Positions 16,698 to 24,692 of a DNA stretch of 64,000 bases are shown here, piece after piece. The notes under the pieces were generated by a model. That model saw only the letters and a program-made list of their open reading frames with translations. It was not told the DNA's origin and ran no database searches. Origin of the DNA: Sulfitobacter sp. DFL-14 (lineage in GTDB: Bacteria; Pseudomonadota; Alphaproteobacteria; Rhodobacterales; Rhodobacteraceae); NCBI RefSeq assembly GCF_003335585.1, contig NZ_QBFD01000001.1, positions 1 to 64,000 of the forward strand, read 5' to 3'. The translations under genes were made by a program, and so were the position numbers. Each line of letters begins with the position of its first letter. Within the stretch, counting starts at the first letter, position 1.

Positions 16698-17091
16698 GGT
16701 TTGTCCCTCCAAGGATCAAGTTTAAGGTTACACCCTGCCGTCCGTTGGTGGCGCCGTTCTCTCAGTTGAGCGCCTGTCCGACTTGGTATGACGCTATATA
16801 GCTGTCTGATTGGGGCATGAATTTGGCGGCAAATGTGACTTTTTGGTTTTTTCGCCTGTCTCTGGCCAAATAATTTACAAGCATATGTTATCAAACGAAA
16901 TTTCCCACGATACACGTGTGGGTTTAGTTAAATTCGAAAGATCTTGGGGTGAATTATGGCGAAATTGCCGCAATTCCTGCCTCGATTTAGGGGTTTTGGC
17001 AGGGCGCGCGGCGCGATTTACTGGTTTCGACAGTGATTTTGTGGGAAGCTGTCTGAAAATCGAGCCGATAAACAAACAACGGCAGGCAGGC
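16698..17091. promoter_or_regulatory. Divergent intergenic region between the major pilin and the transglycosylase
   Basis: 394 bases without a credible gene and AT-richer than its neighbours. It must hold the promoter of the pilin operon; a GCTATATAGC palindrome at 16793-16802 could overlap its -10 element. A CCCAC...GTGGG pair near 16907-16925 and the TTAGTTAAATT stretch near 16925 are other possible regulator contacts. No complete CtrA site (TTAA-N7-TTAA) was found. Confidence 0.4.
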
Positions 17092-17916
17092 ATGTATCGT
17101 ATTCTGGCAATCGCGCTCTTTTCGGGCGCCATGGTGGCGGCACCGCTATGGGCGGAAAGCGCGCGTCCCTTTGCCGATTTCAGCGCCAAGAGGATCAAGG
17201 CCCCCAAACCGGGAAGCCGGCCGCGGATCGGCATCCAGATCGACCCGGCGGTTCAGGCCGCAGCGCTGAAGCCCAGGGTCGGCCCCGACGTGGTGGCGCA
17301 GCCGTCAGGGGCCATCACGCCCAGGGAACCTGGTCAATATGACTGGTTCTGGGAAAAGGTATCGCCGAATATTGCGCAATCCGGTCCGGGACGTCTGGAA
17401 ACCGCGATGGCAACGCTGGCGGGCGCGGCGGACCGCGTCAACAGCCCCCGCCTGCAGCAGATGCAGGATATCGCCAAGGTCAACGGCATCGACATCCTGC
17501 GTTCCACCATCGGGACGCAGGTCTCGCCCGCGCTGGTGCTGGCGGTGATCACCGTGGAATCCGCCGGAAAACCCGATGCCGTCAGCCGGGCCGGTGCGCA
17601 GGGGCTGATGCAGCTGATGCCGGCCACGGCGGAACGGTTCGGGGTGACGGACAGCCTGGCGTCTTCCCAGAACATCACCGGCGGGGTGAAATACCTGAAT
17701 TGGCTGATGGACGAATTTGACCGCGACCCGATCCTGGTGCTGGCAGGGTATAATGCCGGAGAGGGCTCGGTGCGCAAACACGCAGGTGTCCCGCCCTTTG
17801 CCGAAACGCGCGACTACGTGCCCAAGGTGCTGGCGGCCTTCCAGGTGGCCAAGGGGTTGTGCAAGACCCCGCCCGAGCTGATCTCGGACGGCTGTGTATT
17901 TGCCGCGATGAACTGA
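17092..17916 (+). CDS. Lytic murein transglycosylase (SLT family)
   Basis: A 274-aa secreted protein. The signal peptide MYRILAIALFSGAMVAAPLW is followed by a proline-rich linker and a C-terminal SLT domain with the catalytic Glu in VESAGKPDA, then GAQGLMQLMPAT and AGYNAGEGSV. It cleaves peptidoglycan, and its position facing the tad genes suggests local wall opening for the pilus. The start at 17092 is chosen because the signal peptide begins there; an upstream in-frame extension to 16810 has no family features. Confidence 0.87.
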   Translation: MYRILAIALFSGAMVAAPLWAESARPFADFSAKRIKAPKPGSRPRIGIQIDPAVQAAALKPRVGPDVVAQPSGAITPREPGQYDWFWEKVSPNIAQSGPGRLETAMATLAGAADRVNSPRLQQMQDIAKVNGIDILRSTIGTQVSPALVLAVITVESAGKPDAVSRAGAQGLMQLMPATAERFGVTDSLASSQNITGGVKYLNWLMDEFDRDPILVLAGYNAGEGSVRKHAGVPPFAETRDYVPKVLAAFQVAKGLCKTPPELISDGCVFAAMN

Positions 17917-17928
17917 GTGGCAAGAAGC

Positions 17929-17970
17929 GGAGTTTTTGAAAACTCCGGCCCGATCTTTTTGAAAAGATCG
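17929..17970. terminator. Twin hairpins, copy 1 (bidirectional terminator-like repeat)
   Basis: GGAGTTTTTGAAAACTCC (17929-17946) and CGATCTTTTTGAAAAGATCG (17951-17970) are two near-perfect hairpins four bases apart. They sit 12 bp after the transglycosylase stop. The same 43-bp block recurs at 18072-18114 with a single difference. Confidence 0.75.
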
Positions 17971-18060
17971 CGACACCCGGGCTTGCAGACATCGAAAGCC
18001 TCCGCCAGTCACGGATGTTTTCGCCGCCCGCCGCTCACGAGAGGGCAGAGCGGCATGGTC
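17971..18060 (-). pseudogene. Decayed duplicate of the GNAT gene's 3' end
   Basis: By eye, about 64 of 90 positions align with 18115-18203, which covers the last 25 codons of the intact GNAT gene and its trailer. The stop codon TCA has become GCA here. It lies directly between the two twin-hairpin copies, so the whole unit (gene tail plus hairpins) exists twice in tandem with a period of 144 bp. Confidence 0.6.
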
Positions 18061-18072
18061 AGCGGGAGAAAC

Positions 18073-18114
18073 GGAGTTTTTGAAAACTCCGGTCCGATCT
18101 TTTTGAAAAGATCG
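18073..18114. terminator. Twin hairpins, copy 2 (terminator-like repeat after the GNAT gene)
   Basis: GGAGTTTTTGAAAACTCC (18073-18090) and CGATCTTTTTGAAAAGATCG (18095-18114), lying 13 bp past the stop of the minus-strand GNAT gene. With internal T- and A-runs they could stop transcription from either side, suiting the convergent transglycosylase and GNAT-scoAB genes. Confidence 0.75.
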
Positions 18115-18127
18115 TGCAACCCAGCCT

Positions 18128-18412
18128 TCAGACGTTGAAGGCGTCCGCCCATTCCGGATGTTTCCGCCGCATCGCGTTGACGAAGGGGCAGAGCGGCACG
18201 ATCTTGAAACCCTCCGCACGCGCATCCTCGACCAGCCGTGTCACCAGTTTCAGACCGGCACCGGTGCCTTTCAGGGCTTCCGGTACGCCGGTGTGGTCCG
18301 CGATCACCTGGGTTTCACCTAGGCGCGAATAGGTCAGCTCAGCCTCGTGACCGTCCTGGGTCAGGACATAGCGGCCCTTGCTGCCGCTGACCTCGCGGGT
18401 GATCTCAGACAA
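18128..18412 (-). CDS. Small GNAT-like N-acetyltransferase (YjdJ type)
   Basis: A 94-aa protein of the short GCN5-related family: TGVPEALKGTGAGLKLVTRL is the acetyl-CoA loop and helix, and PLCPFVNAMRRKHPEW is the conserved C-terminal motif. The substrate is unknown. The start is a TTG at 18412 overlapping the end of scoB, with GAGG upstream; the frame further upstream lies inside scoB. Its 3' end and terminator are duplicated downstream. Confidence 0.75.
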   Translation of the reverse strand: MSEITREVSGSKGRYVLTQDGHEAELTYSRLGETQVIADHTGVPEALKGTGAGLKLVTRLVEDARAEGFKIVPLCPFVNAMRRKHPEWADAFNV

Positions 18413-19028
18413 TCGTCGCCTCGGTCGCTGCGCGCAACTCTTCCTCGGTGACGCCATCTGCGCATTCGACAATTCTCAAACCGCCTTCGACCACGTCCAG
18501 CACACCAAGGTTGGTGATGATCCGGTCCACCACGGCCTTGCCGGTCAGCGGCAGGCTGCATTCCCTGAGCACCTTGCTTTCACCGGCCTTGTTCTGGTGG
18601 TCCATCACGACAATGACCTTGCCAACCCCTGCGACAAGGTCCATCGCACCGCCCATGCCCTTGACCAGCTTGCCCGGGATCATCCAGTTCGCCAGATCGC
18701 CGTTTTCGGCCACTTCCATGGCCCCCAGGATCGCCGCGGCAATCTTGCCACCGCGGATCATGCCGAAACTCATGGCGCTGTCGAAATAGGAGGTGCGGGA
18801 AAGTTCGGTGATGGTCTGCTTGCCTGCATTGATCAGGTCGGGGTCCTCATCGCCCTCAAGGGGGAAGGGGCCCATGCCCAGCATGCCATTCTCGGATTGC
18901 AGGGTGATGTCCTTGTCACCGACATAATTGGCCACCAGCGTCGGAATCCCGATGCCAAGGTTCACATACATGCCGTCTTCCAGCTCTTGTGCCGCGCGTG
19001 CGGCCATCTGATTGCGATCCCAGCCCAT
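18405..19028 (-). CDS. scoB: 3-oxoacid CoA-transferase subunit B
   Basis: A 207-aa beta subunit of the family I CoA transferases that move CoA between succinyl-CoA and 3-oxoacids such as acetoacetate. The catalytic glutamate is in SENGMLGMGP, and the GIGIPTLVANYV and GAMDLVAGVGKVIVVMDH segments are typical. It overlaps scoA by one base and the GNAT gene by eight. Substrate preference (acetoacetate or 3-oxoadipate) cannot be fixed, but no aromatic catabolism genes are nearby. Confidence 0.9.
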   Translation of the reverse strand: MGWDRNQMAARAAQELEDGMYVNLGIGIPTLVANYVGDKDITLQSENGMLGMGPFPLEGDEDPDLINAGKQTITELSRTSYFDSAMSFGMIRGGKIAAAILGAMEVAENGDLANWMIPGKLVKGMGGAMDLVAGVGKVIVVMDHQNKAGESKVLRECSLPLTGKAVVDRIITNLGVLDVVEGGLRIVECADGVTEEELRAATEATIV

Positions 19029-19732
19029 TATGCTTCCTCCCGCTTGCGCGTGGTGCGCTGTTCGATGCGTTTCTCGTGGGTGCCCTGGACGATCCGGTGC
19101 ACATAGATGCCCGGCAGGTGGATCGCGTCGGGGTCAAGCGACCCGCGCGGCACGATTTCCTCGACCTCTGCGATGCAGACCTTGCCGCACATGGCGGCAG
19201 GCGGGTTGAAGTTGCGCGCGGTCTTGCGGAACATCAGGTTACCGGTGTCGTCGGCCTTCCAGGCCTTGACGATGCTGAGGTCGGCAAAAATGCCCTCTTC
19301 AAGGATGTAATCCTCGCCGTTGAACTGTTTGACTTCCTTGCCCTCGGCGATCTGGGTGCCGACACCGGTCTTGGTGTAGAAACCGGGGATGCCGCAGCCG
19401 CCCGCGCGCATCCGTTCGGCCAGAGTGCCTTGCGGGTTGAACTCAAGTTCCAGCTCACCGGACAGATACTGGCGCATGAATTCCGCGTTCTCGCCCACGT
19501 AGGAGGAGATCATCTTTTTCACCTGCCGGGTCTGCAGCAGGATGCCGATGCCAAAATCGTCCACGCCCGCGTTGTTGGATGCAAAGGTCAGGTTCTTGGC
19601 ACCATTCTCCTTGATCGCCTGCAACAGCAATTCCGGAATGCCGCAGAGGCCAAAGCCCCCGGCGGCGATCAGCATGCCATCTGACAGAACGCCTTCCAGC
19701 GCCTCTGTGGCGGTTGCGTAGATTTTGTTCAT
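19028..19732 (-). CDS. scoA: 3-oxoacid CoA-transferase subunit A
   Basis: A 234-aa alpha subunit, the usual family length. Landmarks: AAGGFGLCGIPELL (CoA-binding GGFG loop), FASNNAGVDDFGIG and AGGCGIPGFYTKTG. The start at 19732 gives the standard MNKIYATATEAL N-terminus, with AGGGG upstream; the longer frame upstream adds unrelated sequence. It is the first gene of scoA-scoB-GNAT. Confidence 0.9.
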   Translation of the reverse strand: MNKIYATATEALEGVLSDGMLIAAGGFGLCGIPELLLQAIKENGAKNLTFASNNAGVDDFGIGILLQTRQVKKMISSYVGENAEFMRQYLSGELELEFNPQGTLAERMRAGGCGIPGFYTKTGVGTQIAEGKEVKQFNGEDYILEEGIFADLSIVKAWKADDTGNLMFRKTARNFNPPAAMCGKVCIAEVEEIVPRGSLDPDAIHLPGIYVHRIVQGTHEKRIEQRTTRKREEA

Positions 19733-19826
19733 TCTGCATGATCCCCTGTCGCTATGGTCAGAAGAACTTGTGACGCCGCGTCGCGGCAAAGTCAATTCAT
19801 GCAGGGGGGGCGCGCCGGCCGGCGGA

Positions 19827-20387
19827 TTACACGATACGCACCTGTGTGCCGATCGGGGCGATCTGGTACAGGGCTTCGATCATGTGGTTGTAAAGCCCGA
19901 TGCAGCCGTCAGAGCTTTGCCGCCCGATCTTGCGCGTGTCATGGGTGCCGTGGATCAGATAGGCGGGCCAGCTCAGGTACATGGCATGGGTCCCCAGCGG
20001 ATTGTCGGGGCCGGGGGGCATGTATTTCAGCTCCGGGTCGCGTTCGATCATGCTGGGTGTCGGGGTCCAGTCGGGACCGACGCGCTTGCGCACGATCTTT
20101 GTATACCCGCGCTTGGTCAGCTCGTCGCTGCGGGGCACGGAGGTGGGATAGACATTGTAGGTCTTTCCGTCGCCGCTCCAGAAATGCAGCGCGCGGCTGG
20201 TGGTGTCGGCAACGATGGCGGCCTTGCCCAGGGTGTCAAAGTGATCCTGCCAGCGTTGCGAGACAAAGCTGGTCGCATTGCGCCGCACCGGGTTGAGGTC
20301 ACCGGGGTCTGCCCGCAGGACAGTCGGGGCAAACAATGTTGCCGTTGCCCCGATGATGAAACCGCGCTTGCTCAGATGCTCTGTCAT
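19827..20387 (-). CDS. L,D-transpeptidase (YkuD family)
   Basis: A 186-aa exported enzyme. The N-terminus KRGFIIGATATLFAPTVLRA looks like a Tat- or Sec-type signal. The YkuD active site is HGTHDTRKIGRQSSDGCIGL, with Cys and His catalytic. It forms 3-3 crosslinks or attaches proteins to peptidoglycan. ATG 20387 has AAGG upstream and places the signal at the N-terminus. Confidence 0.88.
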   Translation of the reverse strand: MTEHLSKRGFIIGATATLFAPTVLRADPGDLNPVRRNATSFVSQRWQDHFDTLGKAAIVADTTSRALHFWSGDGKTYNVYPTSVPRSDELTKRGYTKIVRKRVGPDWTPTPSMIERDPELKYMPPGPDNPLGTHAMYLSWPAYLIHGTHDTRKIGRQSSDGCIGLYNHMIEALYQIAPIGTQVRIV

Positions 20388-20483
20388 TGGTCTGCCTTTC
20401 GCCTGAAGTTTTGCCGCTGGTCTGGCAAGCTTCGGGGGCAGGTTCAAATCACAAGTCTTTGATCAGCGGTCATTTTGTCGCAG

Positions 20484-23075
20484 TCAGGCTTTCTTGACAG
20501 CGGGTTTTTTGGGGGCGGCCTTCTTTTTCGCAGCCGGTTTTTTCTTTGCCACGGGTTTTTTCTTGCCGGATTTGGCCGCGCGTTCGTCGATCAGGGTGAT
20601 CGCCTGCGCCATGGTCAGATCTTCGGGGGCGATCGTGTCGGGAATCGTCGCATTGATCTTTTCCCACTTCACGTATGGCCCGTATTTGCCCTTCATCACG
20701 TTGACGGCACCGCCCGCTTCCGGATGCTCACCCAGCTCGCGCAGCGGTTTCGCGGCCTGTCCGCGCCCGCCCCGGCTGGCGACTTTCTCGGCCAGCAGCT
20801 GCACCGCGCGGTTCATGCCGACGGTAAAGACCTCTTCGATGTTTTCCAGGTTGGCATTGGTGCCGCCCCGGTGCGAGGTGCTTTCCGCGTGTTTGAGGTA
20901 GGGGCCATAGCGCCCGATGTTGGACCAGACCATCACGCCATCCTCGGGGTGCGGACCAATCTCGCGCGGCAGCGACAGCAGCATCAGCGCACGTTCAAGC
21001 TCCAGCTCCTCCGGCGGCCATTCCTTGGGGATCGACTGACGCGGCGGCTTCTTGTTCTCTTCCGTCACCTCGCCGCGCTGGACATAAGGCCCGAAGCGGC
21101 CCTTGAAGACGCGGATCTCCTCGCCCTGATCGGTGCCCAAAAGCTTGCCATCGGGGGGGATGGCGCTGGCCTCGGCTTCCGGGTCAGGCGGGCCGAAGGG
21201 GCGCGTATAGCGACATTCAGGATAGTTGGAGCAGCCGATGAACGCCCCGCCGGACCGCGCGGTGCGCATCGAAAGCCGGCCAGCACCGCAATGCGGGCAC
21301 AGCCGCGGATCGCTGCCGTCTTCGGTGGGCGGGAACAGATGCGGTTCCAGAACCTCGTTGATCTTTTCCAGCACCTCGGTGATGCGCAGCTCGGAAGTTT
21401 CCGCAATCGCGGCGGAAAAGTCGCGCCAGAACCGGCCCAGCACATCCTTGTAGTTCGCATCGGCTGCAGAGACCTTGTCGAGCTGGTCTTCGAGATCGGC
21501 GGTGAAATCATAACCGATGTAGCGGCGGAAGTAGTTTTCCAGAAAGGCGGTGACCAGACGGCCCTTGTCCTCGGGGATCAGGCGCTGGCCCTCGCGGCGC
21601 ACATATTCACGGTCCTGGATCGTGGTGACGATGCTGGCATAGGTGGAAGGGCGGCCGATGCCCAGTTCTTCCATCCGCTTGACCAGCGTCGCCTCGGTAT
21701 AGCGCGGCGGGGGCTGGGTGAAATGCTGTTCGGGCGTGACGGCGCGCTTGTCCATCTTGTCGCCTTCGCTGATCTGGGGCAGGCGCTTGTCGTCCTCGTC
21801 CACCACGTCATCGCGGCCCTCTTCATAGACGCGCAGAAACCCGTCAAAGAGCACGACCTGACCTGTGGCGCGCAGGCCGACCTGACTGTCCTTGCTGCCG
21901 ACCTCGACCGTGGTCCGCTCCATCCGGGCGCTGGCCATCTGGCAGGCAAGGGTGCGTTTCCAGATCAGATCGTAGAGCTTGGCCTGGTCCGATTCGAGCT
22001 TGAGCGAGGCCGCATCACGGGTCATGTCCGTGGGCCGGATGCATTCATGTGCTTCCTGTGCGTTCTTCGCCTTGTTCTTGTAGATGCGCGGCTCACCGGG
22101 GACATAATCGGCGCCGAATCGTTCCTTGATCGCGTCGCGCGCCATGGTCACGGCCTCGGGCGCCATGTCGATGCCATCGGTCCGCATATAGGTAATGTGC
22201 CCCGCTTCATAAAGGCGTTGCGCGGTGCTCATGGTCTGGCGCGCGCCCATGCCGAACTTGCGGCTGGCCTCCTGCTGCAGGGTCGAGGTCATGAATGGGG
22301 CGGATGGGTTGCGTGTGGCCGGTTTCGCCTCGACGCTGGTGACGGAGAGGTCGCGGCTGGTGATCGCCTGCACGGCCATTTCGGCCCTGGTGCCATCGGA
22401 AAGGTCGAATTTTTCCAGCTTGTCGCCCGCCAGCGTGACCAGCCGGGCCTCGAATTCCTGACCACGTGGTGTCGCCAGCAGCGCCTTGACGGTCCAGTAT
22501 TCGCGGGCGCGGAAGGCTTCGATCTCCATCTCGCGCTCGACGATCAGGCGCAGCGTGACCGATTGCACCCGGCCTGCCGATTTCGCGCCGGGCAACTTGC
22601 GCCACAGCACCGGAGAGAGGTTGAACCCCACCAGATAATCCAGCGCGCGGCGGGCCAGATAGGCCTCCACCAGCGGCATGTCGACCTGGCGCGGGTTTTT
22701 CATCGCTTCGGTCACCGCGGCCTTGGTGATCGCGTTGAACACCACGCGGCTGACCGGCGTGTCCTTCTTGATCGACTTGCGGGCGGTCAGCGTCTCTTGC
22801 AGGTGCCAGCTGATCGCCTCGCCCTCGCGGTCGGGGTCGGTTGCGAGGATCAGTTCGTTGTCGTTCTTCAGCGCGTCGGCGATGGCCTTGACATGTTTCT
22901 TGCTGTCGCTGGCGACTTCCCATTTCATGTCGAAATCATGCTCGGTGTCGACAGACCCGTCCTTGGGCGGCAGGTCGCGGACGTGGCCGTAAGAGGCAAG
23001 AACGGTGTAATTGTCCCCCAGATACTTGTTGATCGTTTTGGCCTTGGCAGGAGATTCGACAACAACAACTGGCAT
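20484..23075 (-). CDS. topA: DNA topoisomerase I
   Basis: An 863-aa type IA topoisomerase that relaxes negative supercoils. It begins with the Toprim domain (VVVVESPAKAKTINKYLG; DPDREGEAISWHL). The active-site tyrosine is in ITYMRTDG, followed by C-terminal zinc-ribbon repeats (CPHCGAGRL...GCSNYPEC) and a Lys/Ala/Pro-rich DNA-binding tail. ATG 23075 gives the conserved MPVVVVESPAKAK start. It lies downstream of dprA, a common neighbour. Confidence 0.95.
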   Translation of the reverse strand: MPVVVVESPAKAKTINKYLGDNYTVLASYGHVRDLPPKDGSVDTEHDFDMKWEVASDSKKHVKAIADALKNDNELILATDPDREGEAISWHLQETLTARKSIKKDTPVSRVVFNAITKAAVTEAMKNPRQVDMPLVEAYLARRALDYLVGFNLSPVLWRKLPGAKSAGRVQSVTLRLIVEREMEIEAFRAREYWTVKALLATPRGQEFEARLVTLAGDKLEKFDLSDGTRAEMAVQAITSRDLSVTSVEAKPATRNPSAPFMTSTLQQEASRKFGMGARQTMSTAQRLYEAGHITYMRTDGIDMAPEAVTMARDAIKERFGADYVPGEPRIYKNKAKNAQEAHECIRPTDMTRDAASLKLESDQAKLYDLIWKRTLACQMASARMERTTVEVGSKDSQVGLRATGQVVLFDGFLRVYEEGRDDVVDEDDKRLPQISEGDKMDKRAVTPEQHFTQPPPRYTEATLVKRMEELGIGRPSTYASIVTTIQDREYVRREGQRLIPEDKGRLVTAFLENYFRRYIGYDFTADLEDQLDKVSAADANYKDVLGRFWRDFSAAIAETSELRITEVLEKINEVLEPHLFPPTEDGSDPRLCPHCGAGRLSMRTARSGGAFIGCSNYPECRYTRPFGPPDPEAEASAIPPDGKLLGTDQGEEIRVFKGRFGPYVQRGEVTEENKKPPRQSIPKEWPPEELELERALMLLSLPREIGPHPEDGVMVWSNIGRYGPYLKHAESTSHRGGTNANLENIEEVFTVGMNRAVQLLAEKVASRGGRGQAAKPLRELGEHPEAGGAVNVMKGKYGPYVKWEKINATIPDTIAPEDLTMAQAITLIDERAAKSGKKKPVAKKKPAAKKKAAPKKPAVKKA

Positions 23076-23381
23076 GAATTCAGTACCTTGATAATAAAAG
23101 CGGGCGCGTTCGTGCGTTGTGTCATGTGGGATGGCGGGGTGGATTGTCAATGCGCCTCAGTCCGACAGGCCGATCCCCGAAGGCAGCGGGAGGGGCTGAT
23201 CGCGGCGGTCAGCATGGCGGACAGGCAGCTCTGCCAGCGATGCGATGCGCGCGGCAAACTGCGGCCCTGGCCGCTTTGCTCGCCCCCTGGTCCGATGCGG
23301 CAAGGCACAGCGGATGAGGGCCGCCATTCCCGACCGCCACCTTGTTTCATCTGCCGCCTTGCGAGGCGGATCGGGCGATGG
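23076..23381. other. Spacer between dprA and topA
   Basis: 306 bases. CCGCCT-TGCG-AGGCGG at 23354-23369 could be a weak terminator hairpin for dprA, but it lacks a T-run. Short open frames on both strands have no ribosome-binding site or family features. No RNA gene or other structure was seen. The topA promoter presumably lies in 23080-23200. Confidence 0.5.
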
Positions 23382-24554
23382 TCAAACCACTCTGGTCAGC
23401 AGGCCGCCGGGTTGTCGCGCGATTTGCCCGTCAAGTTCGAGGTCGACAAGCGCCGGTGCGACCTGCGCCGGTGCGGCTTTCAGATCGCGGATCAACTGGT
23501 CTTCGGCAAGGGGCGACGGGCCAAGACGTGACAGGATCTGCTGGTGCAGGCGCGCGGCGTCTTTCAGGCTGTGCCGGGGCGGCGGCGCCGAGGCGGGCGC
23601 GCGCAGGCCCGAGAGGTTTTCGGCAGTGCCCGGCACCGTGCCATTGAACGGGGTCCTTTCCGACAGGGCATCCAGGACATCCACCGCGGACCGCACCAGC
23701 ATCGCCCCGTCGCGGATCAGCATGTTGCAGCCCGCCGCACGCGCATCCAGCGGATGACCCGGCACCGCCAGCACCTCGCGGCCTTGGTCAAGCGCATCGC
23801 GCGCGGTGATCAGGCTGCCGGATTTCGCGGCGGCCTCCACCACCACCGTGGCGCGCGACAGGCCCGATATGATGCGATTGCGGCTGGGAAAGTGGCGCGC
23901 CATCGGTTGGAGGCCAAAGGGCTGTTCGGAAAGCCGCAACCCGCGGCGGCCAATGTCGCGGGCCAGTTCGGCGTTTTCCGCAGGATAGATCACGTCGACG
24001 CCGCCTGCCTGCACGGCGATCGTTCCGCTGTCCAATGCGCCCAGATGGGCGGCGGCATCGACCCCGCGCGCGAGGCCGGAGACCACGACATATCCCGCGG
24101 CACCAAGATCATGCGCCAAGGCGCGCGCCATCCTTGTGCCCAGCGACGATGCATTGCGCGCGCCCACCAGGGAAACCATGGGCCGCGACAGCAGCGCCGG
24201 ATCGCCCAGACACCACAGAAAGGGCGGCGCATCCGCAAGTTCCGCCAGTTGTTCGGGGTAGGGAGATTCCCCCAGTGCCAGCAATTGCGCCCCCGCAGCA
24301 CGGGCGGTTTTCAATTCAGCGAGAATCACGCCCTCGGGGCAGGGGGTATAGCTGGAAACGCCTGCGGCGCGCGCCACCTCCGGCAGCGCGGCCAGCGCGT
24401 TCTGCGCAGTGCCGTATTCAGTCAGCAGTCGTTTATACGTCGCTATTCCGACCCGGCGCGAGCGCAACAGACGGAGCCGGGCAAGCTGTTCGTCTTCCGG
24501 GGTGGGTGGGAGTGGGGGGTGAGTGGAAGAAGGATGTTGGTCCTTGTCAGTCAT
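23382..24554 (-). CDS. dprA: DNA processing protein DprA
   Basis: A 390-aa Smf/DprA protein that loads RecA onto incoming single-stranded DNA during transformation. The Rossmann-like core is seen in SLVGARNASSLGTRMARALA, VVSGLARGVDAAAHLGALD, PAENAELARDI and SEQPFG, with FPSRNRIISGLS and GSLITARDALDQGREVLAVPG further on. The last 70 residues form a winged-helix region. The Pro-rich N-terminus is variable. Confidence 0.93.
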   Translation of the reverse strand: MTDKDQHPSSTHPPLPPTPEDEQLARLRLLRSRRVGIATYKRLLTEYGTAQNALAALPEVARAAGVSSYTPCPEGVILAELKTARAAGAQLLALGESPYPEQLAELADAPPFLWCLGDPALLSRPMVSLVGARNASSLGTRMARALAHDLGAAGYVVVSGLARGVDAAAHLGALDSGTIAVQAGGVDVIYPAENAELARDIGRRGLRLSEQPFGLQPMARHFPSRNRIISGLSRATVVVEAAAKSGSLITARDALDQGREVLAVPGHPLDARAAGCNMLIRDGAMLVRSAVDVLDALSERTPFNGTVPGTAENLSGLRAPASAPPPRHSLKDAARLHQQILSRLGPSPLAEDQLIRDLKAAPAQVAPALVDLELDGQIARQPGGLLTRVV

Positions 24555-24692
24555 CCCGTGTCTCCGTCCGTTGCAGAATCAGGTATAGGACAGCGCGGTT
24601 AACAGGGCGTGAATCAACTGCTGCCGTTTTGGCACAAACTGCCTGCCTGACGGCAAGGGTCGGTATACCATGAAGGCAACGGCAGCGCCGGT

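Noticed and set aside
16698-17091. CtrA-type site upstream of the pilins, by analogy with Caulobacter
   Set aside because: Only half-matches (TTAGTTAA) are present; no TTAA-N7-TTAA arrangement was found.
17305-18225. Long minus-strand frame containing repeated RSFQKDR-VFKNS peptides
   Set aside because: The repeated peptide is simply the translation of the twin-hairpin DNA, and the frame runs antisense through the transglycosylase gene.
23076-23381. Small RNA or short gene between dprA and topA
   Set aside because: No paired promoter and terminator, no ribosome-binding site before any short frame, and only one weak hairpin.
20475-23531. 1018-codon frame antisense to topA
   Set aside because: Shadow of topA caused by codon bias; no motifs or ribosome-binding site support it.
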